Assembly: GCA_016719945.1 (NCBI GenBank)
Contig: JADJYE010000007.1
Location: 186,001-250,000, forward strand
Reading direction: 5' to 3'
DNA length: 64,000 nucleotides
DNA from: Polyangiaceae bacterium
Lineage (GTDB): Bacteria > Myxococcota_A > Polyangia > Polyangiales > Polyangiaceae
The notes beneath the pieces are model-generated. The model saw only the letters and a program-made list of their open reading frames with translations. It ran no database searches and had not been told where the DNA came from. Each line of letters starts with the position of its first letter. Within the stretch, counting starts at the first letter, position 1. A program made the translations under genes and the position numbers. This document shows, piece after piece, positions 8,948-20,000 of the stretch.

Positions 8948-9867
8948 GCGGCGGCCCTGCCGCTCGCGCGAGCTGCCAGCGAGAAGTAGAGGTCCTCGAA
9001 GTCGGCCGAGCTGTGCGCGACGTCGGCGCCGAGCTCGGTCAGGCCGCGGCGGACCTCACTCGCGCTCTGCCGCTCGACCAGCGCGCGGATCCGCTCCCCT
9101 GCGGGCGTGACCGACAAGACGCCCGCGTGGGCCTCGAGGTAGTCGTCGATGGGGCCGCGATCTTGGGCGTGGGCCTCGAGCACGACGTCGGAGCAAGCCT
9201 GGACGAGGGCGGTCGGCTCCCCCTCGATGAGGACGTGACCGGCGCTGAGCAGGCAGACTCGATCGCACCTCGCCGCCTCGTCCATCGTCGGCGTGGCCAC
9301 GAGGACGCCGATTCCCTCGGCGACCAGCTCATAAAGCAGCGCCCACAGCTCGCGACGGCTGACAGGGTCGACGCCATTGGTCGGCTCGTCCAGCACGAGG
9401 ACCTGGGGTCGGTGAAGGAGCGCGCAGGCAATGGCGAGCTTCTTGTACATCCCGCCCGAGAGCGCGCCCGCCGGGCGGTCGTGGGCGCGCTCGAGCTGGG
9501 TTATGGCGAGCAGGCGCGACCGGCGCTCGCTGAGCTCCCTGCGCGAGAGCCCGAACAGGTGGCCGAAGAACCTCAGGTTCTCGTCGACCGAGAGGTCGGC
9601 GTAGAGGGCGAACTGCTGCGGCATGTAGCCGAGGTGCTCGCGGGCGTCGGCGGACGCGCGGCTCCAAGGCGTCCCCGCAACGATCGCCTCTCCGGCGTCG
9701 ATATCGATGAGCCCCGTCAGCGCTCGCATGAGGGTCGTCTTGCCGGCGCCATCGGGCCCGACGAGCCCGAGCAGCTCACCCGGCCGCACCGCGAGGCTCA
9801 CGCCGGCGAGGGCGGTGACCTCGCCGAAGCGGCGCACGACCTGCTTCGCCTCGAGCAGCGGAGTCAT
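8944..9867 (-). CDS. ABC transporter ATP-binding protein (first of two)
   Basis: A 307-residue ATPase with Walker A GPDGAGKTTL (about residues 37-46), a good signature ALSGGMYKKLAIA (about 137-149) and Walker B VLVLDEPTNGVDP. The usual switch His is replaced: the segment after Walker B reads VLVATPTMDEAARCD, with Pro/Thr where the family normally has THY. So this copy may be the less active of the two domains, while the other copy has the degenerate signature. That complementary loss suggests an asymmetric heterodimer. It overlaps the adaptor gene upstream (9864-9867) and the second ATPase downstream. Confidence 0.92.
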   Translation of the reverse strand: MTPLLEAKQVVRRFGEVTALAGVSLAVRPGELLGLVGPDGAGKTTLMRALTGLIDIDAGEAIVAGTPWSRASADAREHLGYMPQQFALYADLSVDENLRFFGHLFGLSRRELSERRSRLLAITQLERAHDRPAGALSGGMYKKLAIACALLHRPQVLVLDEPTNGVDPVSRRELWALLYELVAEGIGVLVATPTMDEAARCDRVCLLSAGHVLIEGEPTALVQACSDVVLEAHAQDRGPIDDYLEAHAGVLSVTPAGERIRALVERQSASEVRRGLTELGADVAHSSADFEDLYFSLAARASGRAAA

Positions 9868-10910
9868 GGGCCGGTCCCCGGGAGGAGCACCTCGGCCGGC
9901 ATGCCCGCGCGCAGCCGCCCGCCGGGGTTGTCGAGCTGGATCTCCACCGCGTAGACGAGCCGATCGCGGTCTTCGCGGGTCTGCACGTTGCGCGGCGTGA
10001 ACTCGGCCTCGCTCGCGACGTGCCGCACCGTCCCTCGGAAGACCTCCCCCAGGTAGGCGTCGACGCGCAGCTCGGCGTCGGCGCCTGGCTGCGCGCGACC
10101 GAGCTCAGCGTTGGGGAGGTAGAAGGTGGCCTTCATCACGCTCAGGTCGACCATGGTGAGCACCCGCGCCCCGGGCCCGAGGACGGCCCCTGGCTCGTGA
10201 AGGCGGCCGACGATCGTGCCGTCGCTCGGCGCCTTCAGGGCGCACTCCGCCACCAGGGTCTTGGTGCGCTCTTCGTCCACCCGGGCGAGCTCGAGCCCCG
10301 CGCGGGCGACCTCCACCTGGGCCCCGGCGGACCCTATGGTCGCTTGCTGCGCCTTCGCGGCGAGGCTCGCCGCGCCGATGGTCGCGTGCGCCGCTCTCGT
10401 CTCTGCTTCGAGCGACTGCTCGGCCGTCTCCGCGTGGTCCAAGGTGCCCTTCGGCGCCGCGCCCTCGAGCGCGAGCGTCGTGGCCCGCTCTCGCTCGCGT
10501 GACGCCAGCTTGCGCTGCACATCGACCGAGCCCGCGCGCGCGGAGACGACGGCGACCTGCGCCGTGGCGGCGTTAGCGGCCTCCTTCGCGCCGGTCACGC
10601 CCGCCTCCGCGAGGGCGATCTGTGCCTCGGCTTGCTTGACCCGCGCGAGCGCCAGCGCGTGCGCCGCCTCCTGGTCCTCGCAGTCGAGGCGCGCGACAAC
10701 CTGGCCAGCGACGACAGGGTCCCCCTCACGCACCAGGACCTCGACGAGGCGTCCGCCCACCTTGGTCGCCACGACGCTGTCCGTCCCCTCGAGCGAAGTC
10801 GATCCGCCCGAGGGGGCGAGCTTGGCGGCGTTCTGAGCACGGACCCGGAGCGCGATCACCACCGCGAGGGCAACGGCGAGCAACAGACCAGCGATCAGCT
10901 GCTTCTTCAT
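9864..10910 (-). CDS. HlyD-family periplasmic adaptor of an efflux pump (YbhG-like)
   Basis: A 348-residue membrane-fusion protein. An uncleaved N-terminal anchor, MKKQLIAGLLLAVALAVVIAL, is followed by a lipoyl-like half-motif (VATKVGGRLVEVLVREGDPVVAGQVVARL, about residues 49-77), a long Ala-rich alpha-hairpin coiled coil (about 80-210), and the second half-motif and beta-barrel (LKAPSDGTIVGRLHEPGAVLG). It should link the ABC-2 permeases to an outer-membrane channel, which is not encoded in this operon. It is the first gene of the operon, and a palindromic operator and the divergent TetR gene lie just upstream, so it is probably repressed by that regulator. Confidence 0.92.
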   Translation of the reverse strand: MKKQLIAGLLLAVALAVVIALRVRAQNAAKLAPSGGSTSLEGTDSVVATKVGGRLVEVLVREGDPVVAGQVVARLDCEDQEAAHALALARVKQAEAQIALAEAGVTGAKEAANAATAQVAVVSARAGSVDVQRKLASRERERATTLALEGAAPKGTLDHAETAEQSLEAETRAAHATIGAASLAAKAQQATIGSAGAQVEVARAGLELARVDEERTKTLVAECALKAPSDGTIVGRLHEPGAVLGPGARVLTMVDLSVMKATFYLPNAELGRAQPGADAELRVDAYLGEVFRGTVRHVASEAEFTPRNVQTREDRDRLVYAVEIQLDNPGGRLRAGMPAEVLLPGTGP

Positions 10911-10924
10911 ACGGTCTCCCCGTG

Positions 10925-10940
10925 GTAAGTGTGTACTTAC
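10925..10940. promoter_or_regulatory. Palindromic TetR-type operator between efflux operon and regulator
   Basis: GTAAGT GTGT ACTTAC is a perfect 6-base inverted repeat with a 4-base centre in the 49-base gap between the divergent adaptor and TetR genes. The size and place suit a TetR dimer site that controls both directions. Confidence 0.65.
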
Positions 10941-10959
10941 TTCCCACCGTGGACCTCAC

Positions 10960-11631
10960 GTGTCAAGCTCCGCTTCGATGAGTGCCAAGAGCGATCCGTC
11001 CGGCGGGGCCCCCGATGCTCCGCCCACGGACACCCAGCGGAGGATCCTCGCGGCCGCCCTCGACCTCTTCGCGGACCGCGGGTACGCCGCGACCTCCACG
11101 GCCGCGATCGCAAGCCGCGCGGCCGTGGCGGAGAAGACGATCTTCGCGAACTTCACGAGCAAGGAGCGCCTCTTCGATCAGATCCTCCAGCCCGCGGTCC
11201 TCGATCTCCTGTTGCCTCGAGCGCTCGGAGGGGTCCGCGAGACGCTGGCGAAGCCGTGGACGAGCCTGCCCGCCTTCCTCGGCGCCTTGATGCGCAACCG
11301 CATGGAGTTCGTGCGCGACAACCCGGCGAAGCTGAAGCTGATCGCGCAGGCGGTCATCTTGCATCCGGAGATCTTCGCGAGGTTCGCGGCCATCTTCCGC
11401 GAGCAGCTCGAGCCGCGGGTCGAGTCGCTGCTCGCAGAGCTCGAGGCGCGCGGCGAGCTCCGCGCGATCCCCAGGGCGTCCCTGATGCGCATCGTGCTCT
11501 CGGTGACCGCGGGCTACATGCTCGCGCGCTTCGTCCTGCGCCCCGGGTCCGAGTGGGACGACGAGGCGGAGCTCGCGACGATGATCGACGTGCTGGTGAA
11601 CGGGCTGAAGCCGAGCGCCCGCGAGCCTTGA
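10960..11631 (+). CDS. TetR-family regulator divergent from the efflux operon (CecR-like)
   Basis: A 223-residue TetR regulator. The DNA-binding domain covers about residues 25-75, with RRILAAALDLFADRGYAATS and the recognition helix region VAEKTIFANFTSKERLFDQ. The C-terminal ligand domain is helical and includes RNRMEFVRDNPAKLKLIAQA, much like regulators of the CecR/YbiH kind. The start is either the GTG at 10960 or the ATG at 10978; neither has a strong ribosome site. It is divergent from the HlyD-ABC operon and a palindrome lies between them, so it probably represses that pump and itself until a ligand binds. Confidence 0.88.
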   Translation: MSSSASMSAKSDPSGGAPDAPPTDTQRRILAAALDLFADRGYAATSTAAIASRAAVAEKTIFANFTSKERLFDQILQPAVLDLLLPRALGGVRETLAKPWTSLPAFLGALMRNRMEFVRDNPAKLKLIAQAVILHPEIFARFAAIFREQLEPRVESLLAELEARGELRAIPRASLMRIVLSVTAGYMLARFVLRPGSEWDDEAELATMIDVLVNGLKPSAREP

Positions 11632-11662
11632 CCCGGGTCAGGCCGGCTCGTACGACCGGTCG

Positions 11663-13102
<1,440 letters not shown>

Positions 13103-13116
13103 GCGGCGACGCCCGA

Positions 13117-14037
13117 TCAGCGGCGCGGAAGCGGCTCGCCTAGAGGTATTCGCGCGAGCTCGTCGTCGCTCACGGTCACCATCTTGTGAGGGTCGAGGCC
13201 CAGCGCCTTGAAGGTCTGGATGTCGGGGATCTCCCGGCGGCGACCGCCCTCGATGAGGTAGACCTCGCGGCCCGTGCCGGTGACGATCGAGCCGTCTCCG
13301 AGCGGCCCAGCGCTCCCTTCGCCGCGGCGCTCGCCGCCCTCGACACCCTCTCCGCGGGGACCGGCGAGCGTCACGAGCTCGATCTTCACCAGCTCCGCGC
13401 ACTGGGGCGGCGGACGCCCGGCGGTCGAGCTCGCCGCGGCGCACGCCGCGAGGACGCCCGCCTGGGTGAGCGTGCGCTCGTCGAGCGACTTCAGCTCGAA
13501 CGCGCCCGCCCAGATCGACGCGACGTAATGGGTGGCGCCCTCGCAGTTGCCCTGCAGCTCGCGGGGCGAGACCGCTGGCAGCGAGGACAGGTAGCTGCCA
13601 ACCGTCGTCAACAGCAGCGACAGCCCGCGACCCCGCTCGAGCTCGGAGGCGAGCTCGCGGGCGACGTCGGGCAGCACGGCCTGCAGGCGGTCGCGATTGC
13701 CCAGCGTGATCTTGGCGTCGTCGATCGTGCGCGGCTCGTACGTGTACCGGCCTTCCACGCGACAGTCAGGGAGGACTTGCAGGCGACAGTCCGCGTAGCG
13801 GACCACCGCGACCCCGTTCTTCGCCCGGCCCTCGAGATCGGCGCGCGTCGCGGGCGACCAGCCGACGGTGAGGCGATCGAAGCGCTCGGAGGCAGGGTTG
13901 CAGCGATCGCTGGCGGCGGAGTCACCCACGGCCATGGCCTCGCCCGGTCGAGTGGGGGATGTAGCCTCGAGCTGGGGCGCCGAAGCGCAGGCGACAAAGA
14001 AGGGAGCGGCGAGGACGAGCGCGCAGAGACGCATCAT
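13117..14037 (-). CDS. Lipoprotein with a C-terminal IPD-type repeat domain
   Basis: A 306-residue predicted lipoprotein. I chose the ATG at 14037, which gives the signal MMRLCALVLAAPFFVACAS; the long reading upstream of it is Arg/Pro-rich noise. Residues 40-200 form a domain with VRYADCRLQVLPDCRVEG and a helical stretch GNRDRLQAVLPDVARELASELE. A membrane-proximal Cys-rich segment precedes an acidic Gly linker. The last 50 residues, VYLIEGGRRREIPDIQTF and KALGLDPHKMVTVSDDEL, match a short repeat unit (IPDxxTFxALG) found singly in many secreted bacterial proteins. The role is unknown; it probably resides at the outer membrane. Confidence 0.75.
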   Translation of the reverse strand: MMRLCALVLAAPFFVACASAPQLEATSPTRPGEAMAVGDSAASDRCNPASERFDRLTVGWSPATRADLEGRAKNGVAVVRYADCRLQVLPDCRVEGRYTYEPRTIDDAKITLGNRDRLQAVLPDVARELASELERGRGLSLLLTTVGSYLSSLPAVSPRELQGNCEGATHYVASIWAGAFELKSLDERTLTQAGVLAACAAASSTAGRPPPQCAELVKIELVTLAGPRGEGVEGGERRGEGSAGPLGDGSIVTGTGREVYLIEGGRRREIPDIQTFKALGLDPHKMVTVSDDELARIPLGEPLPRR

Positions 14038-14445
14038 GCCCCGCAGGGTACAACGCTCGAGGCGCGGACCCGTACGCCGAAAGCGAGCACGCTTCGGACG
14101 TCCGCCGTGCGTGATGAACCGCCTCGCGGCTGCGTTCCATCGCAGTGTGGACCGTCGTGCGATGTGCGCTGATCGTCGGGCTCGCCGCTGGCGCCGCGAC
14201 GCGGCTGTGCGAAGCCCCTCAGCCCACGACCGGCGCGGCGCGTCCCAGCTCGAGCCCTGTCGCGCAGAGCGCGCAGGGTCACGAGGCCGAGCGCGAGCGC
14301 GAGGCGCCCCCGCAGCCGCTCGGCGTCGCCTCGGCCGCGAAGGAGCTGTCCACGCTGGTGCTGCTGTTCGTCGCGGCCCCCGACCCGGAGGAGCTGGTCG
14401 GCGTCGTGGAGGCGGCGGGGGAGGATTGAGGGCTCTCATGACGGC
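14038..14445 (+). other. 408-base stretch with one doubtful small ORF (14145-14429)
   Basis: This gap holds the divergent promoter region of the IPD-repeat lipoprotein and one possible plus-strand gene, 14145-14429, of 94 residues. Its N-terminus MWTVVRCALIVGLAAGAATRL looks like a signal peptide, and the rest is Ala/Pro/Glu-rich. There is no clear ribosome site and no family match that I can see. I treat it as possible, not supported. Confidence 0.3.
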
Positions 14446-15207
14446 TCAGCCCACCTTGCGGAGCACCCCGCCCGTCATCAGCTCCTCGAAGTGCTCGCGC
14501 ACCCGCCTCGGGAGCGGCCCGCCGCGCACGCGAACACCGAGCTCCATGTTGAGCGCGAGCGCGTTGCCGGTGAAGTTGGCGCTGGACACGAGCAGCTCGT
14601 CGTCGTCCCCCACGAGCGTCTTCGCGTGGAGCGTCCCGCAGCGACCGTCGACCGCGGGCCGGGTCTCCGCCGGCCAATAGAAGGCTTCGAACTTGTCGAG
14701 CAGCTCGGAGCCGAACAGGGAGGGCAGGGGATCGAAGGCGACCTGCCCTCCCTGATCCTTGGCGTGCTCGGTGATGACCGTGACGTCGACGCCGCGCTCG
14801 GCGGCGCGAGCGAGCGCCTTCCGCACGTCGTCGACCTCGTACGCCGCGAACGTCACGAGGAGCAGCCGCCGCTCGACCGCGTCGATGATGTCGAGCAACG
14901 ACTCCTCGATCCGCAAGAGCCCGAAGCGCTCGCCGTGGGGGCCGGTCCACACGAGGTCCACCCGCTGCCGCGCGCGCTCGGCCGCGGCGACCTTCGCCCC
15001 GACGCGCAAGGCGAGGGCCAGCCCGGCAAGGCCATCGGGATGGGTCGCGGCCCAGCGCTCACCGAGCGCACAGAGCCGCTCGCCTGCAGGTCCGACGAGC
15101 CGCGGGACGGCGCTGTTCCTCGCGACCTCACGCTCGAAGCGCTCGAGCAACGCCTGGGGCACCTCGCGAGCGACCTCGACGGCGGCCTCGATCAGCTCGT
15201 CGCTCAT
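14446..15207 (-). CDS. drmC: DrmC, phospholipase D-like protein of DISARM
   Basis: A 253-residue PLD-family protein and the last gene of the drmABC run. The start ATG at 15207 overlaps the drmB stop (ATGA). It has one HKD motif, LHAKTLVGDDDELLVSSANF (about residues 194-213: His, Lys and Asp of HxKx4D), so two chains would be needed for a complete active site. Upstream is ERRLLLVTFAAYEVDDVRKAL, typical of DrmC. In DISARM (Ofir et al. 2018 family definitions) drmC is conserved; in the Bacillus system it was reported to be dispensable for protection. It may degrade or sense nucleic acid, but that is not shown here. Confidence 0.9.
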   Translation of the reverse strand: MSDELIEAAVEVAREVPQALLERFEREVARNSAVPRLVGPAGERLCALGERWAATHPDGLAGLALALRVGAKVAAAERARQRVDLVWTGPHGERFGLLRIEESLLDIIDAVERRLLLVTFAAYEVDDVRKALARAAERGVDVTVITEHAKDQGGQVAFDPLPSLFGSELLDKFEAFYWPAETRPAVDGRCGTLHAKTLVGDDDELLVSSANFTGNALALNMELGVRVRGGPLPRRVREHFEELMTGGVLRKVG

Positions 15208-17021
15208 CGCTCGAAGAACCCGTCGGAGGACGCCACCGTTCCCACGAGCGTCCGCCGATCCAGATACCTGTTGCCGAGCTCGCACGACGTCTCCGGCGCG
15301 AAGCCGCAGGCGTGGCACGCCGCCCCATGAAGGCCGCGGGCGTCGGGCGCGTGCTCTGCGCAGAGCGGGTCCGACGAGCAGAGCCGCGCGTCATCGAGCG
15401 CGCGCCGGATCAGGCGCGTCAAGCGCGCGCGCTCACCCATCCTCACCAGCCCACCGAGCGTCCCTTCGGAGTCGGGCGCTGCAGTGTAGAGGAGCACCCC
15501 AGCCATCAGCGGACCTGCCGCCGGATCATCGTTGGCGTAGATACGCTCGTTGATGCTCGCGGCCGCGTAGCCGCACTCGAGCGCGAGCTGGCGCATGAGC
15601 GCATGGGAGAAGGTGTGGAGCAGCACGAGCTTCAGGCCCGGGTACCCCGCCGTCGCGGGCTCGACCTGGCGGGCGCGCCGGTAGGCCGCGTGGGCCCCCA
15701 TCATCGCCTCGTTGAGCGCTGTGTGCCGCTCCACCCAGCGCTCGACCTCAGCGTCCTGGAGCTCGATGAAGATCCCCTCGCCTCGCACCTCCGAGGCCGG
15801 AACGAAGCGCGGCGCCCCTCGGCAGAGCGGCGCCCGATCCCCCTGCCCGTCCTCCACGATCTCCACGGTGCGGCAGAACCCAACCAGCGCGGTGACCGCT
15901 CGAAGCCGCTTGGCGAGCACGACGCGGCGGATCTCCCGCCGGTATTCGATGGGCTCCGGGGTCGGATCGATATCGAAGTCGAGCGTCCTCTCGGGCCTCG
16001 ACTGGAGGGTGAGCGCGTTCCACTCGGGGATCTTCAGATCCCGCCCCTCATCGTCGTCCCCCGCCCCCGCGCGCCGCGCTTCGATCGCGCGCCACAGGTC
16101 CCCGGTCCCGTAGCTCGAGAAATCGCCGAGCTTGCCTTGCTTGCGCAGGTAGTCGACGACCGCGGGCGCGTCGACGTGCGACAAGGTCGCCGCCCAATGG
16201 CGCTCGACGAGGCGCGCGATCTGGCTCTTGGGCGACTGCGGAACGTGCAGCGCGCGACGAGCCACCGAGAACCAGAGGTTCGAGGCACCGAGCAGCATCG
16301 CGGATGGCTTCCGCGTGCACGGAGTCTCGTCGTAGTCCCTGAGGTGAGGGCGGCGCCCCGGACAGGGCGGCAGGTGTTTGGCCGCCTCCTCCCCGAAGGC
16401 CAGCGCCATCCGCTTGTTCCGCTGACACTTGCGGCAATGGACCCGTATGTCCGCCGCCTCGCCGGTGAAGCCCGTCTCGTCGAGCTGCAACATACCGTCG
16501 CAGGGGTCTCCGGCGCCGTGCACGAAGTGGCGCCAGGGAAAGTCGTCGAGGTGTCCACCGGCGCACGCCATCAGAAAGCGCGCTGGCAAGACGCGCGGCG
16601 CATTGGCTTTGTTGCAGTTATGGTGGACGTACTTGGTGAGGTCCGGTCGCCCCGGGGCGGTCACCAGCCGAAAGAGCCCGCTGCTGATCGGGGCGAGCAC
16701 CCGGCAGAAGGAGCACCTCAAGTAACGAGGAAACGGCGCCACGGGGACGCCGATGACGGCCGGTGTCCCCAACAGGCCAGGCGTTGCCGAGTCCGGGAGG
16801 GCGGGCGGCCGCACGAGCCGCTCCACCTGCGGACCCAGGACCCTGCGGACGTCAGCGAGCAGACGCTCTTCCTCGACCGGGGTCGTGTAGCCCTCCGGCC
16901 AATCGTCGAGCCCCATCACGATGCCGGAGAGCTGCGGCAGGTCCACCACCTGACCGATTCCATAGGTGTGGATCAGCTGAGTCGGCCGCACCTCACCGAG
17001 CTTTCGCTCCAGGACGCTCAC
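15204..17021 (-). CDS. drmB: DrmB, DUF1998 protein of DISARM
   Basis: A 605-residue DrmB. The GTG at 17021 overlaps the drmA stop (GTGA). The N-terminus, VRPTQLIHTYGIGQVVDLPQ, is the family hallmark. Cys pairs occur at about residues 100-106 (RCSFCRV) and about 190-200 (HCRKCQRNK), consistent with zinc binding, and more lie near the C-terminus (CHACGF). The DUF1998 core contains LVLLHTFSHALMRQLALECG (about residue 470). DrmB works with the DrmA helicase as a complex that holds or scans incoming DNA. Length and order agree with class 1 DISARM. Nothing is missing that I can see. Confidence 0.95.
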   Translation of the reverse strand: MSVLERKLGEVRPTQLIHTYGIGQVVDLPQLSGIVMGLDDWPEGYTTPVEEERLLADVRRVLGPQVERLVRPPALPDSATPGLLGTPAVIGVPVAPFPRYLRCSFCRVLAPISSGLFRLVTAPGRPDLTKYVHHNCNKANAPRVLPARFLMACAGGHLDDFPWRHFVHGAGDPCDGMLQLDETGFTGEAADIRVHCRKCQRNKRMALAFGEEAAKHLPPCPGRRPHLRDYDETPCTRKPSAMLLGASNLWFSVARRALHVPQSPKSQIARLVERHWAATLSHVDAPAVVDYLRKQGKLGDFSSYGTGDLWRAIEARRAGAGDDDEGRDLKIPEWNALTLQSRPERTLDFDIDPTPEPIEYRREIRRVVLAKRLRAVTALVGFCRTVEIVEDGQGDRAPLCRGAPRFVPASEVRGEGIFIELQDAEVERWVERHTALNEAMMGAHAAYRRARQVEPATAGYPGLKLVLLHTFSHALMRQLALECGYAAASINERIYANDDPAAGPLMAGVLLYTAAPDSEGTLGGLVRMGERARLTRLIRRALDDARLCSSDPLCAEHAPDARGLHGAACHACGFAPETSCELGNRYLDRRTLVGTVASSDGFFER

Positions 17022-20000
17022 CCTGCACCTCCTTGCGGCGCGCGGGACGCGTCGAGGTTGCCGTCGTCGAGCACCAGCGCGACCGGCGTCTCGACGTCGC
17101 GGAGCGAGTCGAGGCACGTGAAGGTCCCCCACTCGGACCGCCCCGCGTGCTCCAACAGCCCGACGGTGGTCGCGTCGTTCTGCATCGCATAGCCGAGGGT
17201 CGCTCCGCCCTCCAGGCCACGGATGCGCTGGCGCCAAGCGTGAATGAGCGCCTCCAGCCGCTCGAGCAGCGTCTTTTTCACCTCTTGGTCCTGCTCGACC
17301 TGCTCGGCTCGCTCTGCGATCCGGAGCACCGCACGCCTCACCAGCGCGTCCTTGTCCTTGAACGACTGCGCCGCGTCGTTCGGGCTCATCGCCAGCGCCG
17401 TGTGCCGAACGAGCGAGACGAACACCGCGGCGAGCCCCCGGTCCAAGGCGCGCGGCGAGAAGGGCGTGACCGAGTTCGCCTCCACGTGTTGGTAGAACGT
17501 CCCGTGGTAATGGCCAAAGCGCTCGTAATGGGACATGTCTCTCGGCCGTGCCCAATTGTAAACCGTGAGCACGAGACCCGGGCTCTTGCGCCCGACGCGG
17601 CTGGTCGCCTGGATGTACTCCGCCGTCGTCTTCGGTTGCCCCGAGCAGACCATCAAGCCGAGCCGTGGGACGTCGACCCCGACCGAGATCATGTTGGTCG
17701 CGAGGAGCACGTCGATGGGGCGCCGGCGTCCCCTGACGCTGCCGTCCGCGGCGCGGGGCTCGAAGCGCAGCTCGAGCTGCTCGAGCAGCGACGGGATCTC
17801 GGTGGACCCGAGGCGCGACGTCAGCTCCTTGACGTTCTGAGGGTCGAGCTTGCGCTTCGCCAGCCCGCGCGCGTCGATCCGGAAGAGGCGGGAGCGGACG
17901 TCGTCGTCCACGAGCCGCCGCATGCCACCGAGCTCGCGCAGCGAGCCGAAGTACCCGACGAGCGTCATCCACGGGTCCGCGTGTGCGCCGTGCTGTTCGT
18001 AGAGCGCCTGGGCCGCGCCCATCGCCGCGGCGTACACGCGGATCAGCGCGAGCTTCAGGCGCCGCCCCGGCGCGCAGATGCCGAGGTAACGTCGCCCAGG
18101 CTCCTCGGCGACCGGGCGCTCGACCGCGAAGTAGTTGTCGGACGCGTCGACCCCCGAAGGCGGAAAGATCTTCACGTCGCGCAGGAACAGGCTCCTCACC
18201 TGATCGGCCGCCCGGCGCACGGTCGCCGTCGACGCGATCACCTTCGGGCGGACCACCCGGCCGTCGACCGTCCACGAGCACAGCTCGTCCACGGCCGTCT
18301 CGTACAGCGCGGTCAGGGTGCCGAGAGGACCGCTGATGAGGTGGAGCTCGTCCTGGATGATGAGATCCGGCGGCCTCAGCGGGCCCTGCGCTCGGGACCG
18401 CGCCGCCTTGTTTTCGCCCTGCTTGGGGTGCGTGTCGCTGTCGTCCAGATCGGGAGAGCGGAAGCCGTGCCGCTCGCAGACCTTGTCGACCTGCCCGAAC
18501 AACATGCCCACCTGCCCCTTCCAGGGCATCTGCGCGAACTTGTCGACCGTCGCGATGAGCAGCGCCGGTAGCTTGCGATAGATCTCCTCATCGACCACCA
18601 GCACGGGCAGCCCCTCGCCAGGAGAGCGCCGCTCGGAGAACAAGCACTCGCCGCGCCGATCCCCGCAGAAGATGAGGGTGCGACCGCGCCCCTTCTTGAA
18701 GCTCTCGACCCGCATGTCGCGCGTGGGCTCGATCGCCTCGCCGCACCAGGGACAGCTCTTGAGCTGCACGGGGGAGCCCAGCCCTCCGAAGGCGTTGCCT
18801 TGCGGAGCACCCGCCCCGTGCTCGTGCTTCAACGCCTCCTCGGACTGCGCCGTCTTGTTGGGCGTGCTGCGGCCGCCCACCCACAAGCCAATGCGGAAGG
18901 GCTCGACGCCCCAGCGCCGATCGCCTGCGGCGAGCGCCTCCCGGCGGATCTGCTCGCACGCGCACATGAGGGACGTGGCGCGCTGGAACTGCTGGAGCGT
19001 CAGCAAGCGGAGCGTGTAGCGCATGAGCACTGTCACGCCGTGCTCCCCATCACGTCCGCCGATGGGTCCCTGGAGCCGGCGGATCGCCAGCGCATAGGCG
19101 GCGACGCCCAGGTAGGCCTCGGTCTTGCCGCCACCGGTCGGGAACCACAACAGATCGGCGCCCGCCTCGTCTCGATCGCTGCGATCTTCGTGAGCGAGGT
19201 CAGTCAGCGCCGGCAGGTTGAGCAGCAGGAAGGCCAGCTGGAAGGTGCGCCAAGTCCGCTCACGCGGGACGTCGACCTCCTCGAGGGTCGCGGCCTCGTT
19301 GCGCCGGCGTCGCGTCGCGATGGCCCCGTGGATGCGCTGCAGCCACATCGCGCGATTCGCGAAGCTGAAGGCTCGATAGGCAGACTCGTCGCGCGCCAGC
19401 AGCTCGATGCCCGCCTGGATGCGACCGCGGGCGCGCTCGTGTTCGGCGAGCGCCGCGCTGGCCGCTGTCGCGTGCGGTCCCAGCCGAGCGGCGGGGTCCG
19501 CGACCCGCGCGCGTTGCGCGTCGATCCAAGCGGCGTAGGCTGCCTCGAGCGGGGCGAGCATGCGCGCCAAGTCTCCTTGTGCAGCGTCCGCCAGCAGCTT
19601 CATGTCGAGACAGAGCCCGGTCAGCGCAGGGTCCTCGTGCGGCCCGGCCGGGACCTCCTTGGCTGGAGGCATTCGCGCGCTCATGATCCCCACCTCGGAC
19701 CGCGGGATGAGGGTCGTCCAGGCACGCGCGCTCCTCGCGGGATCCGAGCCGTCGACCTCCCACTCGGCCGCAGCGCCGAGGCCCACCGCCAGCTCCACAC
19801 GGCCCCGGTAGGCCATGCGCGAGGCGCGCTCCTCTGGCTCGGCGTCTGCATGGCTGAGGAGATCGCGCCGCATGATGCGGGGCCCGCCGAGCGTCTGAAC
19901 CTCTAGCTGAGGCTGAAATAGCCACGCCTCGTCGCGGAGCTGAACAGGCTCGGCCTGACCATTGACGAGGAAGAGGCTCACCAGCAGCTCGTCCTTGCCG

